From an uncultured Eggerthellaceae bacterium (lineage in GTDB: Bacteria > Actinomycetota > Coriobacteriia > Coriobacteriales > Eggerthellaceae), in the NCBI GenBank assembly GCA_910584145.1, contig CAJTXX010000002.1, positions 21,633-85,632 on the forward strand: DNA of 64,000 nt, written 5' to 3'. The position numbers and the translations under genes were made by a program. This document shows positions 25,661-36,037 of the stretch, one piece after another (the first letter of the stretch is position 1; each line of letters opens with the position of its first letter). The notes under the pieces are model-generated. The model had not been told where the DNA came from. It saw only the letters and a list, made by a program, of their open reading frames with translations, and did no database searches.

Positions 25661-25981
25661 AACCGCCCCATCCCGCAACAGCCCTCCCACGCGAGCCGCA
25701 CTAGAGCCCCTCCCACGCTGCGCTCCATGCCGCTTGCCCCCCAGCGCGAACCCCTATCCCTCTTCCTGCTCGACGGGCGCCGATTCCTCCGCTCGCTGCG
25801 TTCCTGCGCGCTGCCGTGCGCGGGCTGTCGGAGCGCGCCTGATTTCTAACCCTGACGCTGCACCGTTCACCGTTGATTGTTTCGAAACGGTAAACTCCGT
25901 CATGCAATCCGGGTATCATCCACTAAGGTTCGAAGGCAGGCTGCGCACGCGCGCAGAGGGCGCACAGACGAGGTAGCGTGA

Positions 25982-26263
25982 ATGGTTCTGGCTATTCTGC
26001 TCGGCATACTGGCAGGGCTCGTGGGATTCGTCCCGCTGGTGCTCGCCTTACGGCTGACCAAGCGCACGGTGCATGGGGGCACAGCGGCATCCATGATCGT
26101 GCTCCTGCTGGGGCTGGCCGTCTCGTTCGCGGCTCTCTTCGCATTCGCGGCTCTGTTCTTCGGCTTCGACCACGACAACGGCATCGCATTCCTGCTAGCC
26201 GAGGTGGTGGCCCTCAGTGCTGCCGCAGTCGGTTTCGCTCTGTGGCAGATGCTCAGAAGGTAG
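25982..26263 (+). CDS. AtpI-like small membrane protein at head of atp operon
   Basis: A 93-residue protein with three hydrophobic helices (about 3-23, 35-57 and 65-90) and few charges. GAGGTAG precedes the ATG. Position immediately before atpB matches AtpI/AtpZ-like proteins, which assist c-ring assembly or cation supply in other bacteria. The sequence itself carries no diagnostic motif that I recognise, so identity rests on size, topology and position. Confidence 0.65.
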   Translation: MVLAILLGILAGLVGFVPLVLALRLTKRTVHGGTAASMIVLLLGLAVSFAALFAFAALFFGFDHDNGIAFLLAEVVALSAAAVGFALWQMLRR

Positions 26264-26282
26264 ACGAGAAGGGAAGCAACGC

Positions 26283-27068
26283 GTGAACGCTCTCGAAGTA
26301 CTGTCGGAACACGTACCTGAACTGAAGGAATCGTTCGATTCCGCTATCGTCATAGGCAACAGCACGTTCGGCCTGACGCAGTACACCCTGTGGATGATCA
26401 TCTGCTGGATACTCACGCTGGTGGTGGTCTTGGTGGTCGGCCGCAAGCTGACGCTCATCCCCACGAACAAGTTCATCAACACGGTGGAGTACGGCTACCA
26501 GTTCGTCCGCAACGACATGGGCGAAGGCGTCATCGGCCACGGCTACAAGAAGCATGTGCCGTTCCTGGCGACGATGTTCTTCTTCATCCTCATCAGCAAC
26601 TTCGTCGGGCTCATCCCCGGCTGCAAGACGCCCACCGGCACCATCTCGGTCACGTGGGCGCTGTCGCTCATCTCGTTCGTCTACTTCATATTCTGGGGCG
26701 TGAAGGCGCATGGCGGCCTGGGCTACCTGAAGTCGCTCGCGCCGAGCGGGCTGCCCATCGTCATGGTACCCGTCATCTGGCTTTTGGAAGTCATCTCCAC
26801 GGTCATCCGCCTGCTGACGCTGGCGGTCCGACTGTATGGCAACATGTTCGCCGGCCACATGGTGCTGGGCATCTTCGCTCTGGCTACCAGCGTGTTCCTG
26901 ACAGTGGGCATCCAGTCGATGGATGTCGTCAGCGGCGTGCTCAGCGTGCCGTGGTTCCTGCTGCTCGTGTTCATGTACGCGCTGGAGACGCTGGTGGCGT
27001 TCCTGCAAGCGTACGTGTTCACCACGCTCAGCTCGGTGTACATCAGCCTGGCCACCTCGGCCCACTAG
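26283..27068 (+). CDS. atpB: ATP synthase F0 subunit a
   Basis: A 261-residue membrane subunit forming the ion half-channels next to the c ring. The essential arginine is in the block IRLLTLAVRLYGNMFAGHM. FFFILISNFVGLIPG and the C-terminal ALETLVAFLQAYVFTTLSSVYI are family signatures. A GTG at 26283 preceded by GAGAAGGGAAG is taken as start; codons before it overlap the AtpI-like gene in another frame. Confidence 0.95.
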   Translation: MNALEVLSEHVPELKESFDSAIVIGNSTFGLTQYTLWMIICWILTLVVVLVVGRKLTLIPTNKFINTVEYGYQFVRNDMGEGVIGHGYKKHVPFLATMFFFILISNFVGLIPGCKTPTGTISVTWALSLISFVYFIFWGVKAHGGLGYLKSLAPSGLPIVMVPVIWLLEVISTVIRLLTLAVRLYGNMFAGHMVLGIFALATSVFLTVGIQSMDVVSGVLSVPWFLLLVFMYALETLVAFLQAYVFTTLSSVYISLATSAH

Positions 27069-27074
27069 GCACCT

Positions 27075-27199
27075 TGCCGCGCACGCGCGGCACCCGCGCC
27101 CCGGCGCACCCGTAAGGGATCATCCGGCCCGATGGCCGGTGTCCATAAGAAGAAATGTTTTTGGGAAAACAGGCTCAAAAACGGTAAAAGGAGGAAACT
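27075..27199 (+). promoter_or_regulatory. Structured leader between atpB and atpE
   Basis: Two hairpins follow the atpB stop: TGCCGCG/CGCGGCA (27075-27092) and CCGGCC/GGCCGG (27124-27139). An A-rich stretch and the strong ribosome site AAAAGGAGGAAA come just before the atpE GTG. Such leaders raise translation of subunit c, which is needed in many copies per enzyme. The core AAAACAGGCTCAAAA (27166-27180) has an exact inverted copy after atpC at 33050-33064. Confidence 0.55.
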
Positions 27200-27418
27200 G
27201 TGGAAATCGCACTCGTACTTTCTGCCCTCAAGGTAGTCGGCTACGGCCTCGGCGCCATCGGACCAGGCATCGGCATCGGCATCGCCTGCTATGGCTGCTG
27301 CGTCGGCACCGCTCGCCAGCCCGAGCTCCAGGGCCGTCTGTTCACCAACTTCATCCTTGGTGCAGCTCTTGCTGAGGCACTGGCCCTCATCGGCTTCGTG
27401 CTCGCATTCATCATGTAG
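27200..27418 (+). CDS. atpE: ATP synthase F0 subunit c
   Basis: A 72-residue two-helix protein forming the rotor ring. Helix 1 has the tight-packing glycine run GAIGPGIGIGIA. The polar loop is ARQPELQGR, and helix 2 carries the ion-binding Glu at residue 59 in AALAEALALIGF. The residue after Glu is Ala rather than the Ser/Thr common in sodium-binding rings, which favours proton coupling. GTG start with a very strong ribosome site. Confidence 0.95.
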   Translation: MEIALVLSALKVVGYGLGAIGPGIGIGIACYGCCVGTARQPELQGRLFTNFILGAALAEALALIGFVLAFIM

Positions 27419-27462
27419 CTCCTCTGGCAATAGTCATATACATGCCAGAAGGAGGTAGACAC

Positions 27463-28071
27463 GTGATAACAAGAGCGAAAAGGGCAGGCCTCATCGGCGC
27501 AGCCACGCTGGCGCTGTCTGCTTCCCCTGTGCTCGCTTTTGCCGCGGAAGGCGAAGAGGAGGCGGGCGGGCTTTCCGTCATCCTGCCTGAGATGCTGGAA
27601 TTCGTTCCCATGCTCATCGCTTTCATCATCCTCTGGATCGTCCTCGCGAAATTCGGCTGGCCCATGTTCAACGGCATGCTGGAGAAGCGCGAGAACACCA
27701 TTCGCGAAGCTCTGAAGAAGTCGGAGGAAGCGAAGATCGAGAGCGAACGCGTGCTCGCTGAGTACAAGAAGCAGCTGGACGACGCGAAGGCGCAGGCCAC
27801 GCAGGTCATCGCCGACGCTCGCGCCACGGGCGACGCTGTGAAGGCTGACATACAGGAGAAGGCGCAGGCTGAGGCGGCCGACATGATTGCCAAGGCCAAG
27901 ACGACCATCGAGGCCGAGAAGAAGGCCGCGATAGCCGAGCTCCAGGCGTCCATCGCCGACACGTCCATCGACGTGGCCCAGCGTCTGATCGGCGAGGACC
28001 TGACCGATGCCGAGCACCGCGCCATCATCGAGCGCTATGTCAAGGAGGCAGGTAGCTTCAATGGCAACTAA
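27463..28071 (+). CDS. atpF: ATP synthase F0 subunit b
   Basis: A peripheral stalk subunit of 202 residues. The start is taken at GTG 27463, seven bases after AAGGAGGT; the in-frame ATG at 27442 lies upstream of that ribosome site. The N terminus resembles a signal peptide (KRAGLIGAATLALSASPVLAFA, cleavage near residue 27), followed by the normal b helix (LEFVPMLIAFIILWIVLAKFGW). A long charged coiled coil follows. The extra hydrophobic segment is unusual compared with the E. coli b subunit. It overlaps atpH by 11 bases. Confidence 0.93.
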   Translation: MITRAKRAGLIGAATLALSASPVLAFAAEGEEEAGGLSVILPEMLEFVPMLIAFIILWIVLAKFGWPMFNGMLEKRENTIREALKKSEEAKIESERVLAEYKKQLDDAKAQATQVIADARATGDAVKADIQEKAQAEAADMIAKAKTTIEAEKKAAIAELQASIADTSIDVAQRLIGEDLTDAEHRAIIERYVKEAGSFNGN

Positions 28072-28635
28072 TCGTCTCGTACAGCGTGAGAAGGTCGCCA
28101 TCTACGCGAAGGCGATGTTCGATGCGGCGAACGCATCCGGTGGCAAGGAAACGGTCCTGGAAGTGCGCAATCAGATGGGTCAGGTGAAAGACCTGATGTA
28201 CTCCGACATGGAGCTGTCTATGGCGCTTTCCAGCCCCGACTACACCCCGGAGCAGCGCCGCCAGTTGGCCGAGGCTGTGTTCGCCGACTGCAACATGGCA
28301 TTCCGCGAGGTCGCGGCCGTAATGGCGGAGAACGGCGACGCCGCGGAGCTCCCTCGTGTGTACCGTGCGTACACCGAGCTTATGGAGAAGGAGCTCCACT
28401 TCTGCGTAGTGGATGTGGTCACAGCCGTCGAGCTGGACGACGACCTGCGCAAGCTTATCAAGGATAAAGTTCAGGCTGACCTGGGGCTGGATGCCATGCT
28501 CTCCGAGAGCATCGACAAGTCCATCTTGGGCGGCATAATCATGAGTGTGAATGGGATGCGCATAGACGCTAGCATGATAAGCCAGCTGAACCGCGCCCGC
28601 CACACGCTGAAGGAAACAGATGGAGGTGAAAGCTA

Positions 28636-28636
<1 letters not shown>
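28061..28636 (+). CDS. atpH: ATP synthase F1 subunit delta
   Basis: A 191-residue OSCP-like subunit that joins the b stalk to F1. Its helical N-terminal domain contains AKAMFDAA. The C-terminal strand has SILGGIIMSVNGMRIDASM, matching the conserved delta ending (GG, then a D-S motif). The ATG at 28061 overlaps the atpF 3' end; AAGGAGG lies rather far upstream (13 bases), so coupling to atpF is likely. The stop overlaps the atpA start. Confidence 0.92.
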
Positions 28637-30201
<1,565 letters not shown>

Positions 30202-30216
30202 GAAGGAGAGGTTTAT

Positions 30217-31152
30217 ATGCCAAACCTTCACGACATAGAAAGACGAATCAACTCCGTCTCGTCGACGAAGCAGATCACGCGCACGATGGAGATGGTCGCT
30301 GCTGCGAAGATCCGCAAGTCGACCGAGCGAATGGAAGGTGCGCTTCCTTGGGCGCGCGCGGTGTCCGATATGCTGATATCCACCGCACCGCATGCCCCCA
30401 TCGACTCCGAGCCGCTGCTGCGCGTCCACGAGGACGTGAAGCGCGCGCTCGTGGTGGTGGTGACGTCCGACCGCGGCCTGGCCGGTGGCTTCAACAGCAC
30501 CGTGCTGCGCGCCGCCGATGGGCTGATCCGCGAGAAGGAAGCCGCTGGCGTGAAAGTGGAAGTGGCCGCGTGCGGCAAGAAGGCCATCGGCTACTTCAAC
30601 TACCGCGGCGTGAAGCCCGTGTTCGAGTTCGCCGGCATGTCGGCCGACCCCTCCTACGAGGAATCGGTGGAGCTGTCGAAGTACATAGCTCCGCAGTACG
30701 CGCAGGCCGAGGATTCGCTGGATGAGGTGTACGTGGTGTTCAACCACGCCAAGAACGCGGCGGAGCAGACGCTGGTGATGCAGCAGGTGCTGCCCATCAG
30801 CCGCGAGAGCTACGCCGAGATACTGGGCTTGGTGAAGGCTGAAGAGGACATCTTCATGCAGTTCCGCGAGCCTACCGGGGACTTCCCGGCTGGCGACATC
30901 GACTACGAGCCCGATGCGTCCACCGTGATGCACTGGCTGATGATGCGCTACATCCGCAATTCGGTGAACTTCGCGCTGCTGGACTCCGCGGCTGGCGAGC
31001 AGGGTGCTCGCAGGAACGCCATGAAATCGGCGACCGACAATGCCAACGAGATGGTGGCGACGCTCACCCGTGTATACAACCGTGTACGTCAAGGCGCTAT
31101 CACGACCGAGATCAACGAGATCGTCGGCGGCGCCGCAGCTTTGGAGGAATAA
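30217..31152 (+). CDS. atpG: ATP synthase F1 subunit gamma
   Basis: A 311-residue central rotor shaft. The N-terminal helix block is RINSVSSTKQITRTMEMVAAAKIRK, seen here as separate short motifs. TSDRGLAGGFN lies mid-protein, and the C-terminal helix includes SATDNANEM. AGAAGGAGAGG precedes ATG. The stop is adjacent to atpD. Confidence 0.96.
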   Translation: MPNLHDIERRINSVSSTKQITRTMEMVAAAKIRKSTERMEGALPWARAVSDMLISTAPHAPIDSEPLLRVHEDVKRALVVVVTSDRGLAGGFNSTVLRAADGLIREKEAAGVKVEVAACGKKAIGYFNYRGVKPVFEFAGMSADPSYEESVELSKYIAPQYAQAEDSLDEVYVVFNHAKNAAEQTLVMQQVLPISRESYAEILGLVKAEEDIFMQFREPTGDFPAGDIDYEPDASTVMHWLMMRYIRNSVNFALLDSAAGEQGARRNAMKSATDNANEMVATLTRVYNRVRQGAITTEINEIVGGAAALEE

Positions 31153-32598
31153 ATGGCTGATACTATTTACAAAGAGAGGAGTCAGGGAACGGGCGCGACC
31201 GGCCGTATCGTCCGCGTCGTCGGCGCTGTTGTCGATGTGGAATTCCCGCCGGATGCCATGCCGGCTATCTACAACGCGCTGACCGTGAACGCGACCACGC
31301 CTGCTGGCGAGTTCAGCACCGTGCTCGAGGTGCAGACCCAGCTGCCGGGCGACATCGTGCGCACCGTTGCCATGACTTCCACTGACGGCCTGGTCCGCGG
31401 CGTTGAGGCTGTGGATACGGGCGCGCCGCTGATGATGCCCGTCGGTCAGTCGACCCTGGGCCGCATCTGGAACGTCATGGGCGAGCCGGTGGATGGCAAG
31501 CCCATGCCCACCGATGTGGAATGGATGCCCATCCATCATCCTGCTCCGCCGTTCGACACCCTGATCACCTCGACCGAGACGTTCGAGACCGGCATCAAGG
31601 TAGTCGACCTGATCGAGCCTTACGTTAAGGGCGGTAAGACCGGTCTGTTCGGCGGCGCTGGCGTTGGGAAAACCGTTACCATCCAGGAGCTCATCAACAA
31701 CCTGGCACAGGAGCATGGCGGCACGTCGGTGTTCACCGGCGTGGGCGAGCGCACCCGCGAGGGTACCGACCTGTACCTGGAGATGGAGGAGTCGGGCGTC
31801 ATCAACAAGACCTGCCTCGTGTACGGTCAGATGAACGAGCCTCCCGGAGCGCGTCTGCGCGTGGGCCTGGCGGGCCTGACCGAGGCGGAGTACTTCCGCG
31901 ATCAGGGCCAGGACGTGCTGCTGTTCATCGACAACATCTTCCGCTTCACGCAGGCGGGCTCTGAGGTGTCGGCGCTGCTCGGCCGCATGCCCTCTGCTGT
32001 GGGCTACCAGCCGACGCTGGCTACCGAGATGGGCGACCTGCAGGAGCGCATCTGCTCCACCACCACCGGTTCCATCACCTCGGTGCAGGCAGTCTACGTT
32101 CCCGCAGACGACCTGACCGACCCGGCGCCGGCCACCACGTTCACCCACCTGGACGCGAAGACGGTCCTTTCCCGCGGCATCGCCGAGCTGGGCATCTACC
32201 CGGCCGTTGACCCGCTGGAGTCCACCAGCCGCGCGCTCGATCCGGAGATCGTCGGCCAGGAGCACTACGACGTGGCCGTGGGCGTGCAGCAGATCCTGCA
32301 GCAGTACAAGGACCTGCAGGACATCATCGCCATCCTGGGTATGGACGAGCTCTCTGAGGACCAGAAGCTCACTGTTAACCGCGCTCGTAAGATCCAGAAG
32401 TTCCTGGGCCAGCCGTTCCACGTGGCCGAGGTGTTCACGGGCGTTCCCGGCGTGTACGTGCCGGTGGAGGACACGGTGCGCTCGTTCAAGGAGATCCTGG
32501 ACGGCAAGTGCGACAACATCCCCGAGCAGTGCTTCCAGAACAAGGGCCCCATCGAGGATGTGTACGAGGCGTACGAGAAGATGAAGGAAGAGGCATAA
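31153..32598 (+). CDS. atpD: ATP synthase F1 subunit beta
   Basis: A 481-residue catalytic subunit. Walker A GGAGVGKT lies near residue 167, the catalytic Glu is in GVGERTREG, and the ALLGRMPSAVGYQPTLATEMG block contains the ADP/nucleotide region. The C-terminal DELSEDQKL (DELSEED-type lever) is present. It starts directly after atpG and ends directly before atpC. Confidence 0.98.
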   Translation: MADTIYKERSQGTGATGRIVRVVGAVVDVEFPPDAMPAIYNALTVNATTPAGEFSTVLEVQTQLPGDIVRTVAMTSTDGLVRGVEAVDTGAPLMMPVGQSTLGRIWNVMGEPVDGKPMPTDVEWMPIHHPAPPFDTLITSTETFETGIKVVDLIEPYVKGGKTGLFGGAGVGKTVTIQELINNLAQEHGGTSVFTGVGERTREGTDLYLEMEESGVINKTCLVYGQMNEPPGARLRVGLAGLTEAEYFRDQGQDVLLFIDNIFRFTQAGSEVSALLGRMPSAVGYQPTLATEMGDLQERICSTTTGSITSVQAVYVPADDLTDPAPATTFTHLDAKTVLSRGIAELGIYPAVDPLESTSRALDPEIVGQEHYDVAVGVQQILQQYKDLQDIIAILGMDELSEDQKLTVNRARKIQKFLGQPFHVAEVFTGVPGVYVPVEDTVRSFKEILDGKCDNIPEQCFQNKGPIEDVYEAYEKMKEEA

Positions 32599-33036
32599 AT
32601 GGCTTCCACGTTCCATTGCGTCGTAGCAACGCCTACGCGCAAGCTGTTCGACGGCGATGTGCACTTCGCATCGGTGCCGGGCTGCGAGGGTTCGTACGGC
32701 GTTCTGGCCGGCCACGAGCTGCTGGTGGCGCTGAACAGCAAGACCGGCGTGTGCACGTTGAATCTCGATGAGGCTGGCTCGCAGAAGGAAGAGTTCCTGA
32801 TAAGCGAGGGCGCCACGCAGATGTACAACGGCATCCTGACGGTGCTCGGGCGCTTCGGCAAGAACGTGAAGAACATCGACCGTGAATCCATGATGGCGCG
32901 GGCTGACGAGATGCGCGCGCATATCAAGGAGCTGGAGGCAGCGGGCGAATCCGCCCAGGACGAGGCTGAGCTGGAGAGCAGCCGCGATCGCCTGGAGTGG
33001 TACGAGATGCAGCTCGCCTACATCGACGGCAAGTAA
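32599..33036 (+). CDS. atpC: ATP synthase F1 subunit epsilon
   Basis: A 145-residue subunit. The N-terminal beta sandwich has VVATPTRKLFDGDVHF and VPGCEGSYGVLAGHE, and a helical hairpin follows from about 95. It couples the rotor to the c ring and can inhibit hydrolysis. It is the last gene of the operon; a hairpin follows at 33067. Confidence 0.95.
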   Translation: MASTFHCVVATPTRKLFDGDVHFASVPGCEGSYGVLAGHELLVALNSKTGVCTLNLDEAGSQKEEFLISEGATQMYNGILTVLGRFGKNVKNIDRESMMARADEMRAHIKELEAAGESAQDEAELESSRDRLEWYEMQLAYIDGK

Positions 33037-33066
33037 CAGCCTCCAAGAGTTTTGAGCCTGTTTTTG

Positions 33067-33097
33067 GAAGGCCCGGGCATGCGCTCGGGCCTTCTTC
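33067..33097 (+). terminator. Terminator of the atp operon
   Basis: GAAGGCCCG (33067-33075) pairs with CGGGCCTTC (33086-33094). Only a short T-rich tail follows (TTCAT), so strength is moderate. The preceding bases include TTTTGAGCCTGTTTTT, the inverted copy of the atpE leader block. Confidence 0.75.
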
Positions 33098-33140
33098 ATA
33101 TGCGGCGCTGCTTCGGCGTGCAGGAGAGGAGAAGGGTAGC

Positions 33141-34253
33141 GTGGTGAAGAAGGTGCTCATCGCTGCGGGGGCGGTGGTGGTTGCGTTGGTGTTGGCTGTG
33201 GGGGCTTATGCGGCGTATGTGATGGGGAGCTATTACCGGCTGGATGACTCGCTCGCGCTCGTGGTGGATGCGCCCCTTGCTGGGGAGGCCCAAGCTGGTA
33301 TAGACGCGCAAGAGGCCGAGCAGCTGACCGTGGTGGCAGCCAACCTGGGCTTCGGGGCCTATGATGCCGCGTTCGACTTCTTCATGGACGGCGGCAGCGG
33401 CTCGGTGGCGCGCAGTGCTGATGCGGTGCGGCAGAACATAACGGCATCTGCCGAGGCGGTGCTGGCTGAGCAGCCCGATATCGTCCTGTTCCAAGAAGTC
33501 GACGTGGACGGCACGCGCAGCCATCATGTCGATGAGTACGCGCTGTTGCGCGATGAGCTGCCGGAGTTCGCGTCGGTGTTCGCGCAGAACTACGATTCGC
33601 CCTATCTGGCGTGGCCGCCTTACGCGCCGCATGGTGCGAACAAGGCGGGATTGGCGACGTTCTCGACATATGAGTTGTTCGATCCCCTGCGCCGCAGCCT
33701 GCCCATCTCAGAGGGGCTGAGCAAGCTCGTCGACCTCGACCGCTGCTACTCGGTGTGCCGCATCGATGCGGTGGATGGCAAGCAGCTGGTGGTATTCAAC
33801 GTGCATCTTTCCGCGTATGGCGCCGACGAGGATATCATGCACGGCCAGCGCGAGATGCTGTTCGCCGATATGCGCGCCGAGCGCGAGGCGGGCAACTTCG
33901 TGATAGCCGGCGGCGATTTCAACCATGACATGATCGGCGTCTCGAACGAGGTATATGGCAACCAGACCGAGGTGCAGGAGAGCTGGGCGAAGCCGTTCCC
34001 CTTCGAGAGCGTGCCCGACGGGTTCGCGGTGGCGGCTAAGGAGCAGCTGGATGCGGGCGTTTTCGCCTCGGCGGCCACGTGCCGCGATGCTGGGCGACCC
34101 TATGATGGCACGAACGATCGGTGGGTCATGGACGCGTTCATCTACTCGGATAACATACGCTGCCTGAGCTGCGAGACGCTCGACCTCGATTTCGCCTATT
34201 CCGACCACAACCCGGTGGTCATGCGGTTCGCGCTCGCGGGCGCCGAGCTATAA
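33141..34253 (+). CDS. Membrane-anchored endonuclease/exonuclease/phosphatase-family hydrolase
   Basis: About 370 residues. An N-terminal helix (about 6-27) acts as a membrane anchor or uncleaved signal. The EEP fold follows: VVAANLGFG, the metal-binding Glu in VLFQEVD, VVFNVHLSAY, AGGDFNHD, and the final His in YSDHNPVV. These are the catalytic residues of the DNase I/sphingomyelinase-like superfamily. The start is GTG at 33141 (or the adjacent GTG at 33144) after AGGAGAGGAGAAGGG. It is probably extracytoplasmic; the substrate (nucleic acid, lipid or inositol phosphate) cannot be told. Confidence 0.82.
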   Translation: MVKKVLIAAGAVVVALVLAVGAYAAYVMGSYYRLDDSLALVVDAPLAGEAQAGIDAQEAEQLTVVAANLGFGAYDAAFDFFMDGGSGSVARSADAVRQNITASAEAVLAEQPDIVLFQEVDVDGTRSHHVDEYALLRDELPEFASVFAQNYDSPYLAWPPYAPHGANKAGLATFSTYELFDPLRRSLPISEGLSKLVDLDRCYSVCRIDAVDGKQLVVFNVHLSAYGADEDIMHGQREMLFADMRAEREAGNFVIAGGDFNHDMIGVSNEVYGNQTEVQESWAKPFPFESVPDGFAVAAKEQLDAGVFASAATCRDAGRPYDGTNDRWVMDAFIYSDNIRCLSCETLDLDFAYSDHNPVVMRFALAGAEL

Positions 34254-34295
34254 TCGGGCGGAGATGGTCTGGGAGAGGAAGGTGAGGTGCCCGAG

Positions 34296-35810
34296 ATGGC
34301 GGGAGGCAAGGGAGCGCCGCGATATGTGATCGCGCTCGATCAGGGGACGACGTCGTCGCGGGCTATGCTGATCGACCGGAGGGGCGCCATCGTGGGGCGC
34401 ATGCAGCGGCCATTCCCTCAGATATATCCGCAGCCCGGGTGGGTGGAGCACGACCCGGCTGATCTGCTGTCGTCGCAGCTCGGCGCTCTGACCGAGCTCT
34501 TGCTGGCGCATAACGTCGACCCGGCCGAGGTGGATTCCATCGGCATAACGAATCAGCGCGAGACGACGCTGGTGTGGGACCGCGAGACGGGCGAGCCGAT
34601 ATACAACGCCATCGTGTGGCAATGCCGCCGCACGGCGCCGATGATCGAGCGCATCTGCGCCGATGGCGATGTGGCGAGCGAGATACGCCGCAAGACCGGC
34701 CTCATACCCGACCCGTATTTCTCCGCCAGCAAGATAGCGTGGATATTAGACGAGGTGCCCGGCGCGCGGCAGGCTGCTGAAGCGGGGCGCTTGGCGTTCG
34801 GCACGGTAGATAGCTGGCTGATCTGGAAGCTGACGTATGGCGCGGTGCACGCTACCGATATGACCAATGCGAGCCGCACGATGCTCTACGACATACACGA
34901 GCAGCGGTGGGACCCGTGGCTGCTCGACCTGTTCGGCATCCCCGAGCAGATGATGCCGTCGGTGCGGCATTCTGCGAGCGCATTCGGCGTTACGGCGAAC
35001 CCGGGGGTAGTGCAGGGCGTTCCCATCTGCGGCGTGGCGGGCGACCAGCAGGCGGCTCTGTTCGGCCAGCGCTGCTGGGATGCAGGCGACGCCAAGAGCA
35101 CCTACGGCACCGGCTGCTTCTTGCTGATGAACACCGGGCATGAGGCATGTGCGAGCAAGCATGGTCTGATAACCACCATCGCGGCGTCGGCACCGCAGAT
35201 GAACGGGGTCGATTACGCGCTTGAGGGCAGCGTGTTCATGGCGGGCGCGCTGATGCAGTGGCTGCGCGACGAGATGGGCATGCTGGCCGATGTGGCTGAT
35301 TCTGACGCGTTGGCGCGCAGCGTGCCGGACACCGAGGGCGTGTATGTGGTGCCTGCGTTCACGGGGTTGGGTACGCCGTGGTGGGATGCGGAGGCGCGCG
35401 GTGCCATCTACGGCCTGACGCGGGGCGCGGGGCGGGCGCATATCGTGCGCGCGGCGTTGGAATCGCTGGCATATCAGGTGTACGACCTGGTGGAGGCGAT
35501 GGAAGAGGACGCCGGCGTATCGCTGCGCGCGTTGAAGGTGGACGGCGGCGCTTCGCGCAACGACTTCCTGATGCAGTTCCAGGCCGATATCCTGGGCAGG
35601 CCCGTGCTGCGTCCGCGCGATGCAGAGGCGACGGCGCTCGGGGCTGCGTATCTGGCGGGGCTCACCACCGGGTTCTGGCCCAGCTTGGCTGCGATAGCCG
35701 AGCTGCCCGTCTGCGAGGAGGCCTTCGCGCCCGAAGGCGTCGCGATCAGCGCCGAGAGGGCTGCCCTCATAGCCGGCTGGCGGGAAGCGATAGCGCGCAC
35801 GCGCAGCTGA
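34296..35810 (+). CDS. glpK: Glycerol kinase
   Basis: A 504-residue FGGY-family kinase phosphorylating glycerol to sn-glycerol-3-phosphate. ALDQGTTSSRAMLID is the N-terminal nucleotide site. QPGWVEHDP, GITNQRETTLVWDRETG, NASRTMLYDI and KVDGGASRNDFLMQFQADIL are strong glycerol-kinase blocks. An ATG at 34296 is used with GGTGAGG upstream; a GTG at 34287 in frame is possible. No glycerol transporter or dehydrogenase is adjacent. A small hairpin CGGCCC/GGGCCG follows at 35828-35842. Confidence 0.96.
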   Translation: MAGGKGAPRYVIALDQGTTSSRAMLIDRRGAIVGRMQRPFPQIYPQPGWVEHDPADLLSSQLGALTELLLAHNVDPAEVDSIGITNQRETTLVWDRETGEPIYNAIVWQCRRTAPMIERICADGDVASEIRRKTGLIPDPYFSASKIAWILDEVPGARQAAEAGRLAFGTVDSWLIWKLTYGAVHATDMTNASRTMLYDIHEQRWDPWLLDLFGIPEQMMPSVRHSASAFGVTANPGVVQGVPICGVAGDQQAALFGQRCWDAGDAKSTYGTGCFLLMNTGHEACASKHGLITTIAASAPQMNGVDYALEGSVFMAGALMQWLRDEMGMLADVADSDALARSVPDTEGVYVVPAFTGLGTPWWDAEARGAIYGLTRGAGRAHIVRAALESLAYQVYDLVEAMEEDAGVSLRALKVDGGASRNDFLMQFQADILGRPVLRPRDAEATALGAAYLAGLTTGFWPSLAAIAELPVCEEAFAPEGVAISAERAALIAGWREAIARTRS

Positions 35811-35950
35811 TGGCGCCTGCCGGGGAGCGGCCCGGAGGGCCGTTGCGGCTGGGCGGCGGCGGGGCCGGCTCGCACCTTGGCTGACAGGGGAGAGGAGCGA
35901 GGAAAAACAACTCCTCCACAGTTTGTTCGAGTGTTTTCTCGGCGCGATGC

Positions 35951-35959
35951 TGCTATGAT
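35951..35959 (+). promoter_or_regulatory. Extended -10 promoter element upstream of dnaE
   Basis: TGCTATGAT fits the extended -10 form (TGnTATnAT). It lies 79 bases before the dnaE ATG. No clear -35 box is seen, which is common for extended -10 promoters. Confidence 0.45.
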
Positions 35960-36037
35960 GGCATGAAACGACTGGGCGCCGCATAATGCACCTTATACAC
36001 AACATGGCGCATACACGAGAAAACCGAGGCACAACAT

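Larger units (their letters stand above)
25360..25981. other. 622-base spacer with parS-like sites and tandem repeats
   Basis: No convincing gene. Bases 25405-25660 hold three parS-like palindromes and a 100-base-period direct repeat, detailed separately. Bases 25660-25860 are C-rich and lack features I can support. Near the atp genes there is an ACCGTT/AACGGT inverted repeat (25869-25891) overlapping a GTTTCGAAAC palindrome, and a TATCAT box at 25914-25919 that could be the atp -10. Confidence 0.6.
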
